Assembly: GCA_030156535.1 (NCBI GenBank)
Contig: JASGMJ010000024.1
Location: 1 to 64,000 of the forward strand
Length of the DNA stretch: 64,000 bases
Direction: 5' to 3'
DNA from: Candidatus Sumerlaeota bacterium
GTDB lineage: Bacteria > Sumerlaeota > Sumerlaeia > SLMS01 > JAHLLQ01
The position numbers and the translations under genes were made by a program. The notes below the pieces were generated by a model, which was not told the origin of the DNA, did not search any database, and was given only the letters and a program-made list of their open reading frames with translations. Shown one piece after another: positions 8,568 to 17,121 of the stretch. How positions within the stretch are numbered: the first letter of the stretch is position 1; the number at the start of each line of letters is the position of its first letter.

Positions 8568-9416
8568 ATGCCTGAGTCACAAAACTCCATCGATGTCGCC
8601 ATGAACTGGCTTATCCAGAATGGCGCCTCATTTGGATTCCGTCTTCTGACTGTCGTACTCATTTTGCTCATCGGCAAGCTCATCATCGGCCGACTGGTCG
8701 GAACCGTCGAAAAAGCACTGAACAAGAGCCAGAAATACCCCGTCCTGCTGAAGAAGTTCATCGCCAACGTCGTCGGCAAGTCATTGTGGGTCGTCCTGTG
8801 GGTCGTCATTCTCTCGCAGCTCGGCATCGCCGTCGGCCCGCTCATCGCCTCGCTCGGTGTTGCCGGCTTCATCATCGGCTTCGCCTGCCAGGACACCCTC
8901 GGCAATCTCGCCGCCGGCCTCATGATTCTGGCCAACAACCCTTTCGAGAAGGGGCACTTCGTGGAAATCAGCGGCATCGCCGGTGCCGTCGACGAAGTCA
9001 CTCTCATGGCTACGACACTCAACACGCCAGACAACAAGCGCGTCATCGTCCCCAACGGCAAGGTCTGGGGCTCGCCCATCACGAACTACACGGTGAACCC
9101 GACGCGCCGCGTCGACATGACAATCGGCATCTCCTATAGCGCCGACATCGGCAAGGTCATCCAGATCCTGAAGGACATCCTCGCCAACGACGAGCGCGTC
9201 CTGAAAGACCCCGCGCCGACCATCGAAGTGCTCGAGATGGCCGACTCTTCGGTCAACCTCGTCGTGCGGCCCTGGTCGAAGACCGCCGATTACTGGAGCG
9301 TCTATTGGGCCACCCAGCGCGCCATCAAGGATCGGTTCGACGAAGATGGCGTGGAGATTCCCTTCCCGCAGATCGTCGTGCACCAGCCCAAGGAAGTGGA
9401 GTCCGGCGCAGCCTGA
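8568..9416 (+). CDS. mscS: Small-conductance mechanosensitive channel (MscS family)
   Basis: A 282-residue inner-membrane channel of near-minimal MscS length. Three transmembrane helices (about 20-45, 65-85 and 90-115) lead into the pore-lining segment with the Gly/Ala pattern SLGVAGFIIGFACQDTLGNL. The beta domain follows with FEKGHFVEISGIAGAVDEV and NKRVIVPNGKVWGSPITNY. The alpha/beta C-terminal domain runs to the end. It releases solutes on hypo-osmotic shock. ATG 8568 has AAAGGGA upstream. It is a single-gene unit between two hairpins. Confidence 0.95.
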   Translation: MPESQNSIDVAMNWLIQNGASFGFRLLTVVLILLIGKLIIGRLVGTVEKALNKSQKYPVLLKKFIANVVGKSLWVVLWVVILSQLGIAVGPLIASLGVAGFIIGFACQDTLGNLAAGLMILANNPFEKGHFVEISGIAGAVDEVTLMATTLNTPDNKRVIVPNGKVWGSPITNYTVNPTRRVDMTIGISYSADIGKVIQILKDILANDERVLKDPAPTIEVLEMADSSVNLVVRPWSKTADYWSVYWATQRAIKDRFDEDGVEIPFPQIVVHQPKEVESGAA

Positions 9417-9449
9417 TCCGCTCCCGCAAGAACCCGCGCACATCCGTTG

Positions 9450-9483
9450 CCGCCCCCGCCATCACACGGGGGCGGTGTTTTTT
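9450..9483 (+). terminator. Intrinsic terminator after mscS
   Basis: A 9-base GC stem, CCGCCCCCG (9450-9458) and CGGGGGCGG (9467-9475), is followed by TGTTTTTT. This is a classical rho-independent terminator, 33 bases after the mscS stop codon. Confidence 0.88.
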
Positions 9484-9588
9484 GGGAACGCCCTGCTCCG
9501 CCCAATTTCCATTGGACTCCTGACGCACACGGGGCACGCTGCATTCGTTTTGCGATTTCCGCACGGACAACCATGCGCGAGGTTAACC

Positions 9589-10815
9589 ATGATCTACCAG
9601 GGACTGAAACTTCTTCTCGGCGTTTCCAGCTCCATCGCCGCCTACCGCGCGCTCGACGTCGCCAGCTCCATCATCAAGGGGAACGGGGAAGTGCGGGCCG
9701 TGCTCACGCCGAACGCCGCGCGCCTCGTTGCTCCCGCCGCGTTCGACGCCATCACCGGCAAACGCACCATCGCCTCGCTTTGGGAGAGCAGCCACGCAGG
9801 CGAGATGGACCACCTCGCCGCCACCAAGTGGGCCAACGTCTTTGCGATCGTACCCGCCACCGCGGGCACGATTGCGCGCTTGAACGCCGGACTGGCCGAG
9901 GACGCCCTCTCCACGCTCGCGATCGCGTGGCCGCGCCCGCTCGTCATCGCCCCCGCCATGAACCCCACCATGTTCCAGCACGTCACCGTCCAGGAGAACC
10001 TCGCGCGGTTGCGCGCCCGCGGCCACCGCATCGTCGGCCCCGCCTGGGGCCCGACGGCATGCGGAGACAAGGGCCAGGGGCGCCTTGCCGACGTGGAGGA
10101 CATCCTGATCGCCATCGTCGATGAGTTGCGCAACAAACCCCAGCTTCCCGATCTTGCCGGCCAGCACGTTCTCATCACGAGTGGCCCCACGCGCGAATTT
10201 GCCGACCCCGTGCGCTGCATCACGAATCCTTCGACGGGCCGCATGGGCATTGCCCTCGCCCGCCAGGCACTCGCCGCCGGTGCGAAAGTCACCATGGTTA
10301 CCGGGCCGTGCGACCTCACGTTCCCCGGCAACCTCACCAAACTGGTGCGCGTCGTCACCGCCGAGGAAATGAAGCAGGCCGTCCTCGCCCATCTTCCCGC
10401 CGCCACCATCGCCATCTTTGCCGCTGCGGTCAGCGACTGGCGTCCCGCCGCCAGCGCGAGCCAGAAAGCCAAGAAGGAAGACGGCCCGAGCGAAATGACG
10501 CTGCACCTGGTCCGCACGCCCGACGTCGCCACGGAAGCGAACAAGCAGCGCAAGCCCGGCCAGATTTTTGTCGGCTTTGCCGCCGAAACGGAAAACCTCG
10601 TCGCCAACGCGCGCGACAAGATGCAGCGCAAGGGATTCGACCTCGTCGCCGCCAATCCCGTGGCCGTCGAAGGCGCGGGCTTTGCCAGCGACACGAACCA
10701 GGCCATTCTCGTGCGCCGCGACTCTGAACGCGAAGTCGCCCAGACCACGAAGGACCTGCTCGCCGTGGAGATTCTCGCCGAGGTTTCCGCCCTCGCCGCC
10801 GCACAAACAACCTGA
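9589..10815 (+). CDS. coaBC: Bifunctional CoaBC (phosphopantothenoylcysteine decarboxylase / synthetase)
   Basis: A 408-residue protein that makes 4'-phosphopantetheine for coenzyme A in two steps. The N-terminal flavodoxin-like CoaC domain has the FMN site GVSSSIAAY (11-19), the active-site histidine in MDHLAATKWA (H75), Asn125 in APAMNPTMF, and Cys158 in GPTACGDKGQGR. The C-terminal CoaB domain starts near residue 187 with ITSGPTREFADPVRCITN, then STGRMG and AAAVSDWRP. All key residues are present. ATG 9589 begins right at the CoaC fold; the ribosome binding site (GAGGTTAACC) is weak. It is followed 38 bases later by an esterase gene with no obvious pathway link. Confidence 0.95.
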   Translation: MIYQGLKLLLGVSSSIAAYRALDVASSIIKGNGEVRAVLTPNAARLVAPAAFDAITGKRTIASLWESSHAGEMDHLAATKWANVFAIVPATAGTIARLNAGLAEDALSTLAIAWPRPLVIAPAMNPTMFQHVTVQENLARLRARGHRIVGPAWGPTACGDKGQGRLADVEDILIAIVDELRNKPQLPDLAGQHVLITSGPTREFADPVRCITNPSTGRMGIALARQALAAGAKVTMVTGPCDLTFPGNLTKLVRVVTAEEMKQAVLAHLPAATIAIFAAAVSDWRPAASASQKAKKEDGPSEMTLHLVRTPDVATEANKQRKPGQIFVGFAAETENLVANARDKMQRKGFDLVAANPVAVEGAGFASDTNQAILVRRDSEREVAQTTKDLLAVEILAEVSALAAAQTT

Positions 10816-10853
10816 GACACAACTCCGTCCCCAATTTCCAGAAAGGCACCGCC

Positions 10854-12380
10854 ATGTTCCGCATTCGCACGATTGCCCTCGTCCTCTTCCTCCTCCTTGT
10901 CCGCCTCTCCCCCGCCGGAGAACACGACTTCCTCTCCATCACACATTACAGCGACGCGCTACAGCGCGAGAAGACCTTCGAGGTCTATGTGCCGAAAGCC
11001 GAGGAACCGGCCAATCGCTTTCCCGTCCTTTTCGTTCTTCATGGCGCCTACGGTTCCCAGGTTGACTGGCCCACGAACACGCAAATCAAAGCCATCGCCG
11101 ACGAGTACCGCATGATCCTCGTCTTCCCCGACGGCAGCCCGTTCGGCTGGTACGTGAACAGTCCCGTTGAGAAGGACATGCAGTACGAAACGTATGTCGC
11201 CGAGGAACTCCCGGCTGAAATCGACCGCCTTTTCCCAACGGTGCCCTCGCCCGACGCGCGCGGCATCATGGGGCTGAGCATGGGCGGACACGGTGCGCTG
11301 CTGCTCGCCGCCAAGCACCCCGACGTCTTCGGCTCCGCGTCCTCGCTCTCCGGCATCCTGCGCCTCACCAATCATCCCGACCGCTGGCACATCGCGGGGC
11401 GACTCGGCTCCTTCGGGGAAAACCGCGAAGCCTGGGACGCCAACTCGGTGTGGGAACAGGCCGAACGCTTCAAGGACGCCGGCGTTGAACTTCTCTTCGA
11501 CTGCGGCGTGGACGACACCAGCACCGGCGCCATCGGCGACGGCCGCGAACTCCACGAACGCCTTGTTTCCCTTGGCGTTCCGCATATCTGGCGCGAGCAC
11601 GAGGGCACGCACTCCTGGAAGTACTGGGACACGCACCTGCGCGATCACCTGAACTTCCATCAGGCCACGATGGCGGACCATTCGCCCCAGCACGGATGGG
11701 CGTGGCCGCGCTACTTCGGACGAATGAAGGAGTTCTTCGCGGAGAACGCGGCGATGTCGCTCGAAACGCAAACGCACGAGGAACCCACCGTCGTTCTGCT
11801 TGGCTCCTCGAGCATTCAGGGGCTCAAGCCCGAGTTGTTCCCCGGCTACCGCGTGATCAATCGTGGAATCAGTGGCGACCTGCTCGGCGTGGCCGATCGC
11901 GGCTTGTCAAACCGCATGGAAGTTTCCGTCTTCGACCTCCGTCCCCAATTTGTCGTCATCAAGAGCGGACGCAACGATCTCGGCGACCAGGCGCGCAACG
12001 GAACTCCCTCCATTCAGCAAATGATCGAGGAATACGAGGCCATCCTGACAACTATCAAGACCCGCCTGCCCAAAACCCAGGTCGTCGTCACCACCTGCGC
12101 CCCCGTGCGCGGCAAGTACGCCCACCTCAAACTTCCCATCGTTTCCTACAACAATGAACTGAAGATTCTTTGCCGCCGCCTCGAAGTCCCCTTCGTCGAC
12201 CTGCACAAGGCACTCGTGGACAATGACGGCCTGCTCAAGGAGGAGTACTCCCGCGACGGCCTGCACCTCACCGAGGCCGGCGACGTTCTCTGGGCCGAGA
12301 TGCTCAACACGAAGATGGCGGAACTGGCAGCCAGCACCAGGAAGCAGGCTGAAGACAGGCACGAGGACGATGGATCATGA
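10854..12380 (+). CDS. Secreted two-domain esterase: alpha/beta hydrolase plus SGNH hydrolase
   Basis: A 508-residue protein with a signal peptide (1-21). Residues 25-275 form an esterase-D/tributyrin-esterase-like alpha/beta hydrolase. Its nucleophile elbow is GLSMGGHG (about 139-146), an acid is in FDCGVDDTS, and the histidine is in EGTHSWKYW. Residues 315-495 form a GDSL/SGNH hydrolase with LLGSSSIQG (block I serine), GISGD (block II), SGRNDLGD (block III) and RDGLHLTEAG (block V Asp-His). Both catalytic sets look intact. The pair suggests deacylation of a polysaccharide such as acetylated or feruloylated xylan; that substrate is inferred. RBS AGAAAGG precedes the ATG. Its stop overlaps the next start (ATGA). 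Confidence 0.85.
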   Translation: MFRIRTIALVLFLLLVRLSPAGEHDFLSITHYSDALQREKTFEVYVPKAEEPANRFPVLFVLHGAYGSQVDWPTNTQIKAIADEYRMILVFPDGSPFGWYVNSPVEKDMQYETYVAEELPAEIDRLFPTVPSPDARGIMGLSMGGHGALLLAAKHPDVFGSASSLSGILRLTNHPDRWHIAGRLGSFGENREAWDANSVWEQAERFKDAGVELLFDCGVDDTSTGAIGDGRELHERLVSLGVPHIWREHEGTHSWKYWDTHLRDHLNFHQATMADHSPQHGWAWPRYFGRMKEFFAENAAMSLETQTHEEPTVVLLGSSSIQGLKPELFPGYRVINRGISGDLLGVADRGLSNRMEVSVFDLRPQFVVIKSGRNDLGDQARNGTPSIQQMIEEYEAILTTIKTRLPKTQVVVTTCAPVRGKYAHLKLPIVSYNNELKILCRRLEVPFVDLHKALVDNDGLLKEEYSRDGLHLTEAGDVLWAEMLNTKMAELAASTRKQAEDRHEDDGS

Positions 12381-12618
12381 CCCGATCCTACCACCAGTTC
12401 GACGACGTTCTTGTCGAGCAACTGCGAGCGGAACCCGGCCACCCGGCGGGATTCCGCTCTTCCTCGATGTCGCCCTTGAAGAGTCCCTGCCCGGCACACC
12501 GGAGATGGAACGCCTTCGCTCTGGAAAAGTGGAAGCGAACGTTGAACTGATCCAACGCGTCCTGCACGGACTCGGCTACCGCTTGTCCATCAAACCCGTC
12601 GAGGAGTCTGCGGCGTAG
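12377..12618 (+). pseudogene. Frameshifted small gene, possibly antitoxin or HTH-like
   Basis: The reading frame opens with ATG 12377, overlapping the esterase stop, and encodes MTRSYHQFDDVLVEQLRAEP and then HPAGF. Downstream, a different frame gives LFLDVALEESLPGTPEMERL and a helix-rich tail ending SIKPVEESAA at TAG 12618. Joined near 12453 by a one-base change, the two make a roughly 80-residue protein. Its beginning loosely recalls addiction-module antidote proteins (YHxxLVEQLRxxP...FLxxALEE). Either the gene is broken, it uses a programmed frameshift, or there is a sequencing error. No toxin gene is adjacent. The family link is weak. Confidence 0.5.
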
Positions 12619-12620
12619 CC

Positions 12621-13403
12621 TCAGCCCCCGCCCATCTCCAGGCGGTACTCCGTCCCTGTTTTGCGTACCACGCACGCGCGCCTGAACACTTCTGTAAGAA
12701 CCTCGCTCCTCAGCACCCCTTCCGGCTGCCCCTGTGCGAGAATGCGCCCCTCCTTCATCGCCAGCACACGCGTCACGAACGGGCGCACCTCCTCCACGTG
12801 GTGCGTCACGATAACGATCCCCGGTGCGTTCTCCTCCTCCGCCATCCGCTCCAGGCTGTCGAGAAACTCCGCGCGTGCCGCCGGATCGAGTCCCGCGCAC
12901 GGCTCGTCCAGAATCATCAGCGACGGCCGCGCCACCAGTGCGCGCGCAATCAGGCACCGCTGCCGTTCGCCCTGCGAGAGCACGCCCCACGCCCGCGCGG
13001 CGATGCCCTCCGCGCCCACACGCGCGAGCGCGCAACGCGCCGCCTCGTATTCGTCGGCGCTAAACTCGCGGTACAACCCCATCGACGCCTCGAAGCCTGA
13101 CACGGCCACGTCGAGCACGCGGTTGCTGTTGGGAACGCGTGCGAGCACCGCGCTGCTCACCCAGCCGATGTGGCGCCTCAGCGCCGGGATGTTCGTTTCG
13201 CCATAGCGTTCGCCCAGCACCTCCACGCGCCCGCTCGTCGGCCACTCGTATCCCGTCGCCACCTTCAGCAAAGTCGTCTTGCCGCATCCGTTCGCGCCGA
13301 CAAGCGCCCAATGCTCTCCCGCCGCAATCCGCCACGACACGTCGCGCAAAATCGCCGTCCCCTCACGCTCCAGCGACACGTTTTCGATGTTCAACACAGT
13401 CAT
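12621..13403 (-). CDS. ABC transporter ATP-binding protein
   Basis: A 260-residue ATPase. Walker A is GANGCGKTT (about 36-44), the signature is LSQGERQR (about 141-148), and Walker B is LMILDEP (about 160-166) followed by AGLD and the H-loop in IVIVTHHVEEV. The sequence style is that of the ModF/YlmA group of stand-alone ATPases, which lack a recognisable partner permease. It lies one base downstream of the HExxH peptidase gene, so the two are almost certainly co-transcribed. Substrate is unknown. Confidence 0.88.
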   Translation of the reverse strand: MTVLNIENVSLEREGTAILRDVSWRIAAGEHWALVGANGCGKTTLLKVATGYEWPTSGRVEVLGERYGETNIPALRRHIGWVSSAVLARVPNSNRVLDVAVSGFEASMGLYREFSADEYEAARCALARVGAEGIAARAWGVLSQGERQRCLIARALVARPSLMILDEPCAGLDPAARAEFLDSLERMAEEENAPGIVIVTHHVEEVRPFVTRVLAMKEGRILAQGQPEGVLRSEVLTEVFRRACVVRKTGTEYRLEMGGG

Positions 13404-13404
13404 G

Positions 13405-14514
13405 CTACTCTTCCTCCTCCTTCAGGCGTTCCCATCGTTCCCACGGATACTCGTCCTCCTCCGCCTTCGCCTCCTGCTCATCTTCCTTCGCTCCCCACAC
13501 CTCACGGACGTCGTCCTCGGTGAGTGACGCGGCCCACGCTTCCTCTTCTTCTTCCTTCTGGTCGGCGGCGCGGCGGCGTGCGCGTTTCTTCGCCCATGCC
13601 CAGAACGCCAGCGCCATGATCAGCACCCACAGCGTGGCCCCCGACGAAATCAGGATCATCAGATGCGTGAAGCGCCCGCCGAGCGATTCGCGCATCCGCA
13701 GGTCCCACCCGTCGCGAATCGTCGGGTCCCACAAGTTGCCGCTCATGCGCGGCCCGGCCGTTTCGTCCGCCAACCGCCGCATCAGACGCGCCGGAGCACC
13801 CGGCCCGTCGCCGAGCGAACCGGCAATCTCGCGCACCGCCAGATAGCCCACGCCATACGCCAGGCTCTGCATCTCGGGATCCGTGGGGAAGCGCGACTCC
13901 AATTGTTCGAGCGCCGGCAACTGGCCAAGAGCGTGCGCGCGCGAAACGGCGAGCGACTGCTCCAATCCCCACTCGCCCGCCAGATGCATCACCAGCCCTT
14001 CCTCCGCCCACAGCGGAAGATCCCGCCCACCCGGCAGATTCCCCACCAGCAGGTGCCCCAGCTCGTGCGTCATCACGTGCAGTTGCGTCTGCGGATCGCT
14101 CTTCTTCCACGCCGCCGCGTTGATCCACACCGTGCGGCGCTCGGCGCTGGCCGCCGCTGCGGTGAACTCCGGCGACATCCCCGTGAACTGGCGGTAGTCG
14201 CGCTCGTTCTCCACCCAGACGATAAAGGCCGTTCCCTGCCAGTCCACCCGCGTTGCCGACCGCAGCCGCCCGCGCGCCTGGAATGCCACATCCTCCAGGT
14301 GCGCGCTCAACGCATCGTTTTCCCCGGTCCCAACGATCTTCAACGGACCCGGCCGCGCCGCCTGCTGCTCCTGATCCCCCAGCAAGACAACCTGGAACTT
14401 ATCTTCCGGTTCCTCGATCAAAGTTTGCGCACGCACCGGCCCAGACACCAGCACCAGCAGCGCCACCAACAGGGCCAGCCAGAACGCCAGGGAAAGATGA
14501 TCGCGATGCTTCAT
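13405..14514 (-). CDS. Membrane-anchored HExxH zinc peptidase (MA-like) with acidic tail
   Basis: A 369-residue protein with a signal peptide (1-29, cleaved after VRA). The extracytoplasmic domain bears THELGHLLVG (about residues 150-159), the HExxH zinc motif. A likely third ligand, glutamate, is in WAEEGLVMH. One transmembrane helix lies at about 288-308. The cytoplasmic tail of about 60 residues is strongly charged: Arg/Lys first, then long Glu/Asp runs ending WERWERLKEEEE. The organisation resembles peptidase MA family proteins. Its substrate is unknown. Coupling to the ABC ATPase gene (12621-13403) is shown by the one-base spacing. A functional link between peptidase and ATPase is inferred only. 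Confidence 0.75.
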   Translation of the reverse strand: MKHRDHLSLAFWLALLVALLVLVSGPVRAQTLIEEPEDKFQVVLLGDQEQQAARPGPLKIVGTGENDALSAHLEDVAFQARGRLRSATRVDWQGTAFIVWVENERDYRQFTGMSPEFTAAAASAERRTVWINAAAWKKSDPQTQLHVMTHELGHLLVGNLPGGRDLPLWAEEGLVMHLAGEWGLEQSLAVSRAHALGQLPALEQLESRFPTDPEMQSLAYGVGYLAVREIAGSLGDGPGAPARLMRRLADETAGPRMSGNLWDPTIRDGWDLRMRESLGGRFTHLMILISSGATLWVLIMALAFWAWAKKRARRRAADQKEEEEEAWAASLTEDDVREVWGAKEDEQEAKAEEDEYPWERWERLKEEEE

Positions 14515-14636
14515 GGGTCAGAATGGGCCAATCGAGTCAATCGAACACTAATACCTCTCCCCGATCAGCCAATCCCGCGCCTGTGCTTGCACCCGCAACC
14601 GAAACTCCACTCATCTGTCGATGCGGGGAGACGCCC

Positions 14637-15602
14637 ATGCCTCTGAAACTCCAACCTGCCACCAGCGCCTGGGACGAGCAAATCGTCGCTCTCTTCACCG
14701 ATCTCGACGTCACCGTCGATCCCCGTTTCTGGGAGCGGGCCTTCTCTCCCGAAGCCCCCGAGGGCACCACCAGCACCCCGCTCCTCGTCGTCGAGAACGA
14801 CGAGTTGCTCGTCGGCTACGCCGCCGCCCGCCCGCTCGAACTCTTCGTGGAAACCGAGTTCGTCCCCGCCCAGGTCCTCCACGATTTCGTCCTGCGGCCC
14901 GGCGAACACGCCAAGGACGCCGGCGCCATGCTGCTCGCCGACTTCGCGCGCCGCGCCGACATCACCCTGTGCGGCGGGGCCGGTCTCGAACCCGCCGCCG
15001 TACTCGGGCGCGAAAACTTCCATCTGGCCGGCTACTTCGGCCGCGCCGTCTTCGACCCCGCCAAGGCCACCGCCCAGAAGACCGCCACCCTCCCCCTGCA
15101 GCTCGAACGCCCCGAAAACTCCCTCGCAGGCCTCCCGCTCGACCACCTCAACGACTGCCTGCGCACGGAGCGCAAAGTCTTCCGCCGCCGCACCGGCGCA
15201 CTGCTCGAATGGCTCTTTCGCGGCCCGGCGGCCGGCGAATTCGAACTCCTCGTCGCCCACGAGCACACCGACCTCCACGCCTACGCCGTCCTGCGCACCA
15301 CCCCCGGGCGCGCCGGCCCCGAACTCAACCTCGTCGATGCCGCCTGCCCCAGCGTCGATGCCCCCCGCCTCGCCCGCGCCCTCGCCGGCATCGCCTCCAC
15401 CCGCGCCCTCCCCCTCTACGTCACGCTCTTCGGAGAATCGTGGACCGCCGCCTTCTCCGAAGCCGGCTTCGCCCCCCTGCGCCCCCGCTGGCCCCTGCAC
15501 TGGATCCTGCGCGACCCCCGCCAGCGCGCCATGGGCATCACCCTCCTGCGGCGCGAAGCCTGGTTCCTCACCGCCGCCGACGCCGACCTCGATCACTGGT
15601 AG
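14637..15602 (+). CDS. GNAT-like hypothetical protein
   Basis: A 321-residue soluble protein. The first half has an acetyltransferase-like layout: LLVVENDELLVGYAAARPLE and LHDFVLRPGEHAKDAGAMLL resemble beta4-alpha3 of GNAT folds. The second half (from about residue 165) repeats a similar strand-helix pattern ending PRWPLHWILRD. A tandem GNAT protein is possible, but the acetyl-CoA loop (Q/RxxGxG/A) is not clearly present. ATG 14637 has GGGGAGA upstream. No neighbour suggests a substrate. Confidence 0.6.
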   Translation: MPLKLQPATSAWDEQIVALFTDLDVTVDPRFWERAFSPEAPEGTTSTPLLVVENDELLVGYAAARPLELFVETEFVPAQVLHDFVLRPGEHAKDAGAMLLADFARRADITLCGGAGLEPAAVLGRENFHLAGYFGRAVFDPAKATAQKTATLPLQLERPENSLAGLPLDHLNDCLRTERKVFRRRTGALLEWLFRGPAAGEFELLVAHEHTDLHAYAVLRTTPGRAGPELNLVDAACPSVDAPRLARALAGIASTRALPLYVTLFGESWTAAFSEAGFAPLRPRWPLHWILRDPRQRAMGITLLRREAWFLTAADADLDHW

Positions 15603-15641
15603 ACGCCAGGCATCGGCAAACTCGCCCCCTGCCCCCCGGGG

Positions 15642-15692
15642 CCGTGCCCTTCCCCGTCCCTTTCGCCCCCTGCCGTCCTCTTGTCCCTTGGT
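15642..15692. repeat. Polypyrimidine repeat related to 5656-5704 and 6421-6477
   Basis: Read on the minus strand this run contains AAGGGACAAGAGGACGG and, after a short insertion, AAAGGGACGGGGAAGGG. These match the words and their order in the repeats that flank the four-helix-bundle gene. No such gene is present here, so this is a solo copy. Confidence 0.55.
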
Positions 15693-15723
15693 GTGCAATT
15701 TTCCTCTTGCCAGCGGCAACCAT

Positions 15724-15746
15724 CTGTCATAGTCACACTATGACAG
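15724..15746. promoter_or_regulatory. Palindromic operator upstream of the gntR-ABC operon
   Basis: A perfect dyad, CTGTCATAGT (15724-15733), three bases (CAC), and ACTATGACAG (15737-15746). It lies 47 bases before the gntR start codon. YtrA-type GntR repressors usually bind a palindrome in their own promoter, so self-regulation of the operon is the obvious inference. A TATGAC stretch inside the right arm could overlap the -10 region. Confidence 0.75.
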
Positions 15747-15793
15747 TTGGATCAGGGCGGTGTCACCACCCTCACTCCCGGAGCACCGCGGCC

Positions 15794-16210
15794 ATGTTTT
15801 TTGAGGTCGATCTCCAAAGCAGCAAAGCCGTCTACCTGCAACTCATCGACCAGGTGAAGTTTGCCGTCGCCAGTGGCCGTCTGCGCCCCGGCGACAAGCT
15901 CCCCTCCATTCGCGACGTCGCCGTCGCCGTCCGCGTCAACCGCAACACGGTGGCCCGCGTCTACGGCGAACTCGAACGCGAGGGCATCGTCTACACCCGC
16001 CCCGGCCAGGGGTGCTTCGTCGGCGATCGTGGTTCGAACCTGAGCGCCGAGGTCCAGCGCCAGCAGCTCCTCGACCGCCTCGACGAACTGCTCGCCCAGG
16101 CCCGTCTTTTCGACGTCAGCCGCACCGATCTCGTCGAGCTCATCATGTCCCGCCTCAATGCCGTCTACGGCTCGCCCACACGGGAGCAACAAAAGGAGGA
16201 GAAGTCATGA
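15794..16210 (+). CDS. GntR-family transcriptional regulator, YtrA subfamily
   Basis: A 138-residue regulator. The winged helix occupies residues 5-75, with VYLQLIDQVKFAVASGRLRP, GDKLPSIRDVAVAVRVNRNT and ARVYGELEREGIVYTRPGQG. A short helical C-terminus of about 55 residues replaces the large effector domain of other GntR families. That is the YtrA type, which normally controls ABC transporter genes. It is first in an operon with an ATPase and permease (ATGA overlap with the next gene) and lies just downstream of a perfect palindrome. Confidence 0.92.
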   Translation: MFFEVDLQSSKAVYLQLIDQVKFAVASGRLRPGDKLPSIRDVAVAVRVNRNTVARVYGELEREGIVYTRPGQGCFVGDRGSNLSAEVQRQQLLDRLDELLAQARLFDVSRTDLVELIMSRLNAVYGSPTREQQKEEKS

Positions 16211-17121
16211 CTGCCGCCACGGAGTATGCCATCGCCACGCACGGTCTGGGCCGCCGCTTCGGCCGCAACTGGGTGCTCAAGGGACTCGACCTCGAAGTCC
16301 CCAAGGGGTGCGTCTTCGGCTTTCTCGGGCTCAACGGCGCGGGCAAGTCGACGACGATGCGGATGCTGATGGGGCTGCTCACGCCGCACGAGGGCACCAT
16401 CGACGTTCTCGGGCACGACCCGGCGCGCGACGCCGTCGCCGTCAAGCGCCGCGTCGGCTATGTCGCCGAGAAGCCATGGTTCTACGAATGGATGACGGTG
16501 CGCGAGGTCATGGCCTTTGCCGCCCACTATCGCGCACGCGAATGGGACGACGCGTTCGCCGAGTACCTCGTCAACGCCTTCAAGCTCCCCCGCGATCAGA
16601 AAATCAAAACGTTCTCCAAGGGCCAGGCCGCGAAGGTCAGCCTGTTGCTTGCGATGGCCTTCAAGCCCGAGCTGCTCATTCTCGACGAGCCGACCGGCGG
16701 ACTCGATCCCGTTGTCCGCCGCGAGTTCGTCGAGAAGCTCCTCGCCGAATACATGGAGGAGGAGCGCACCGTCCTGATCAGCTCGCATCTGATCAACGAG
16801 ATCGCGGGCCTCGTCGATCGCGTCGGCATCCTGCACAACGGAACGCTGCTCAAGCACGACACGATCGAGAATCTTTTCCGCCAGACGAAACTCGCCACGC
16901 TCACGTTCGAGGACGATGCTCCCTCCACTTGCACGATCCCCGGTCTTCTCCGGTGTCGCGCCGAGGGCCGCACGGCGCGCCTGACGATCGACAACTTCGA
17001 TCCGTCGGAAACGCCCGCAGCTCTCGGCGCGTTGGGAGCACGCAACGTCGTCATCGAGGACTTCAATCTGGAGAACCTCTTCATCGAACTGACGACCGCC
17101 GCGGATGGAGGTGCGTCATGA
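16207..17121 (+). CDS. ABC transporter ATP-binding protein
   Basis: A 304-residue ATPase of the CcmA/drug-exporter type. Walker A is GLNGAGKSTT (about 43-52). The signature is degenerate, FSKGQAAKVSL. Walker B is LLILDEPTGGLDP, and the H-loop is LISSHLINEI. A C-terminal extension of about 75 residues (from about 225) follows, as is common in exporters of this group. ATG 16207 overlaps the gntR stop, and its own stop overlaps the permease start. Translational coupling of all three genes is likely. Substrate is unknown; YtrA-linked systems often respond to cell-envelope stress or antibiotics. Confidence 0.92.
   Translation: MTAATEYAIATHGLGRRFGRNWVLKGLDLEVPKGCVFGFLGLNGAGKSTTMRMLMGLLTPHEGTIDVLGHDPARDAVAVKRRVGYVAEKPWFYEWMTVREVMAFAAHYRAREWDDAFAEYLVNAFKLPRDQKIKTFSKGQAAKVSLLLAMAFKPELLILDEPTGGLDPVVRREFVEKLLAEYMEEERTVLISSHLINEIAGLVDRVGILHNGTLLKHDTIENLFRQTKLATLTFEDDAPSTCTIPGLLRCRAEGRTARLTIDNFDPSETPAALGALGARNVVIEDFNLENLFIELTTAADGGAS

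Noticed and set aside
16027..16045. GTGGTTCGAACCTGAG resembling a tRNA T-arm
   Set aside because: It lies inside the gntR coding sequence in frame (DRGSNLS), and no acceptor stem, anticodon arm or CCA surrounds it.
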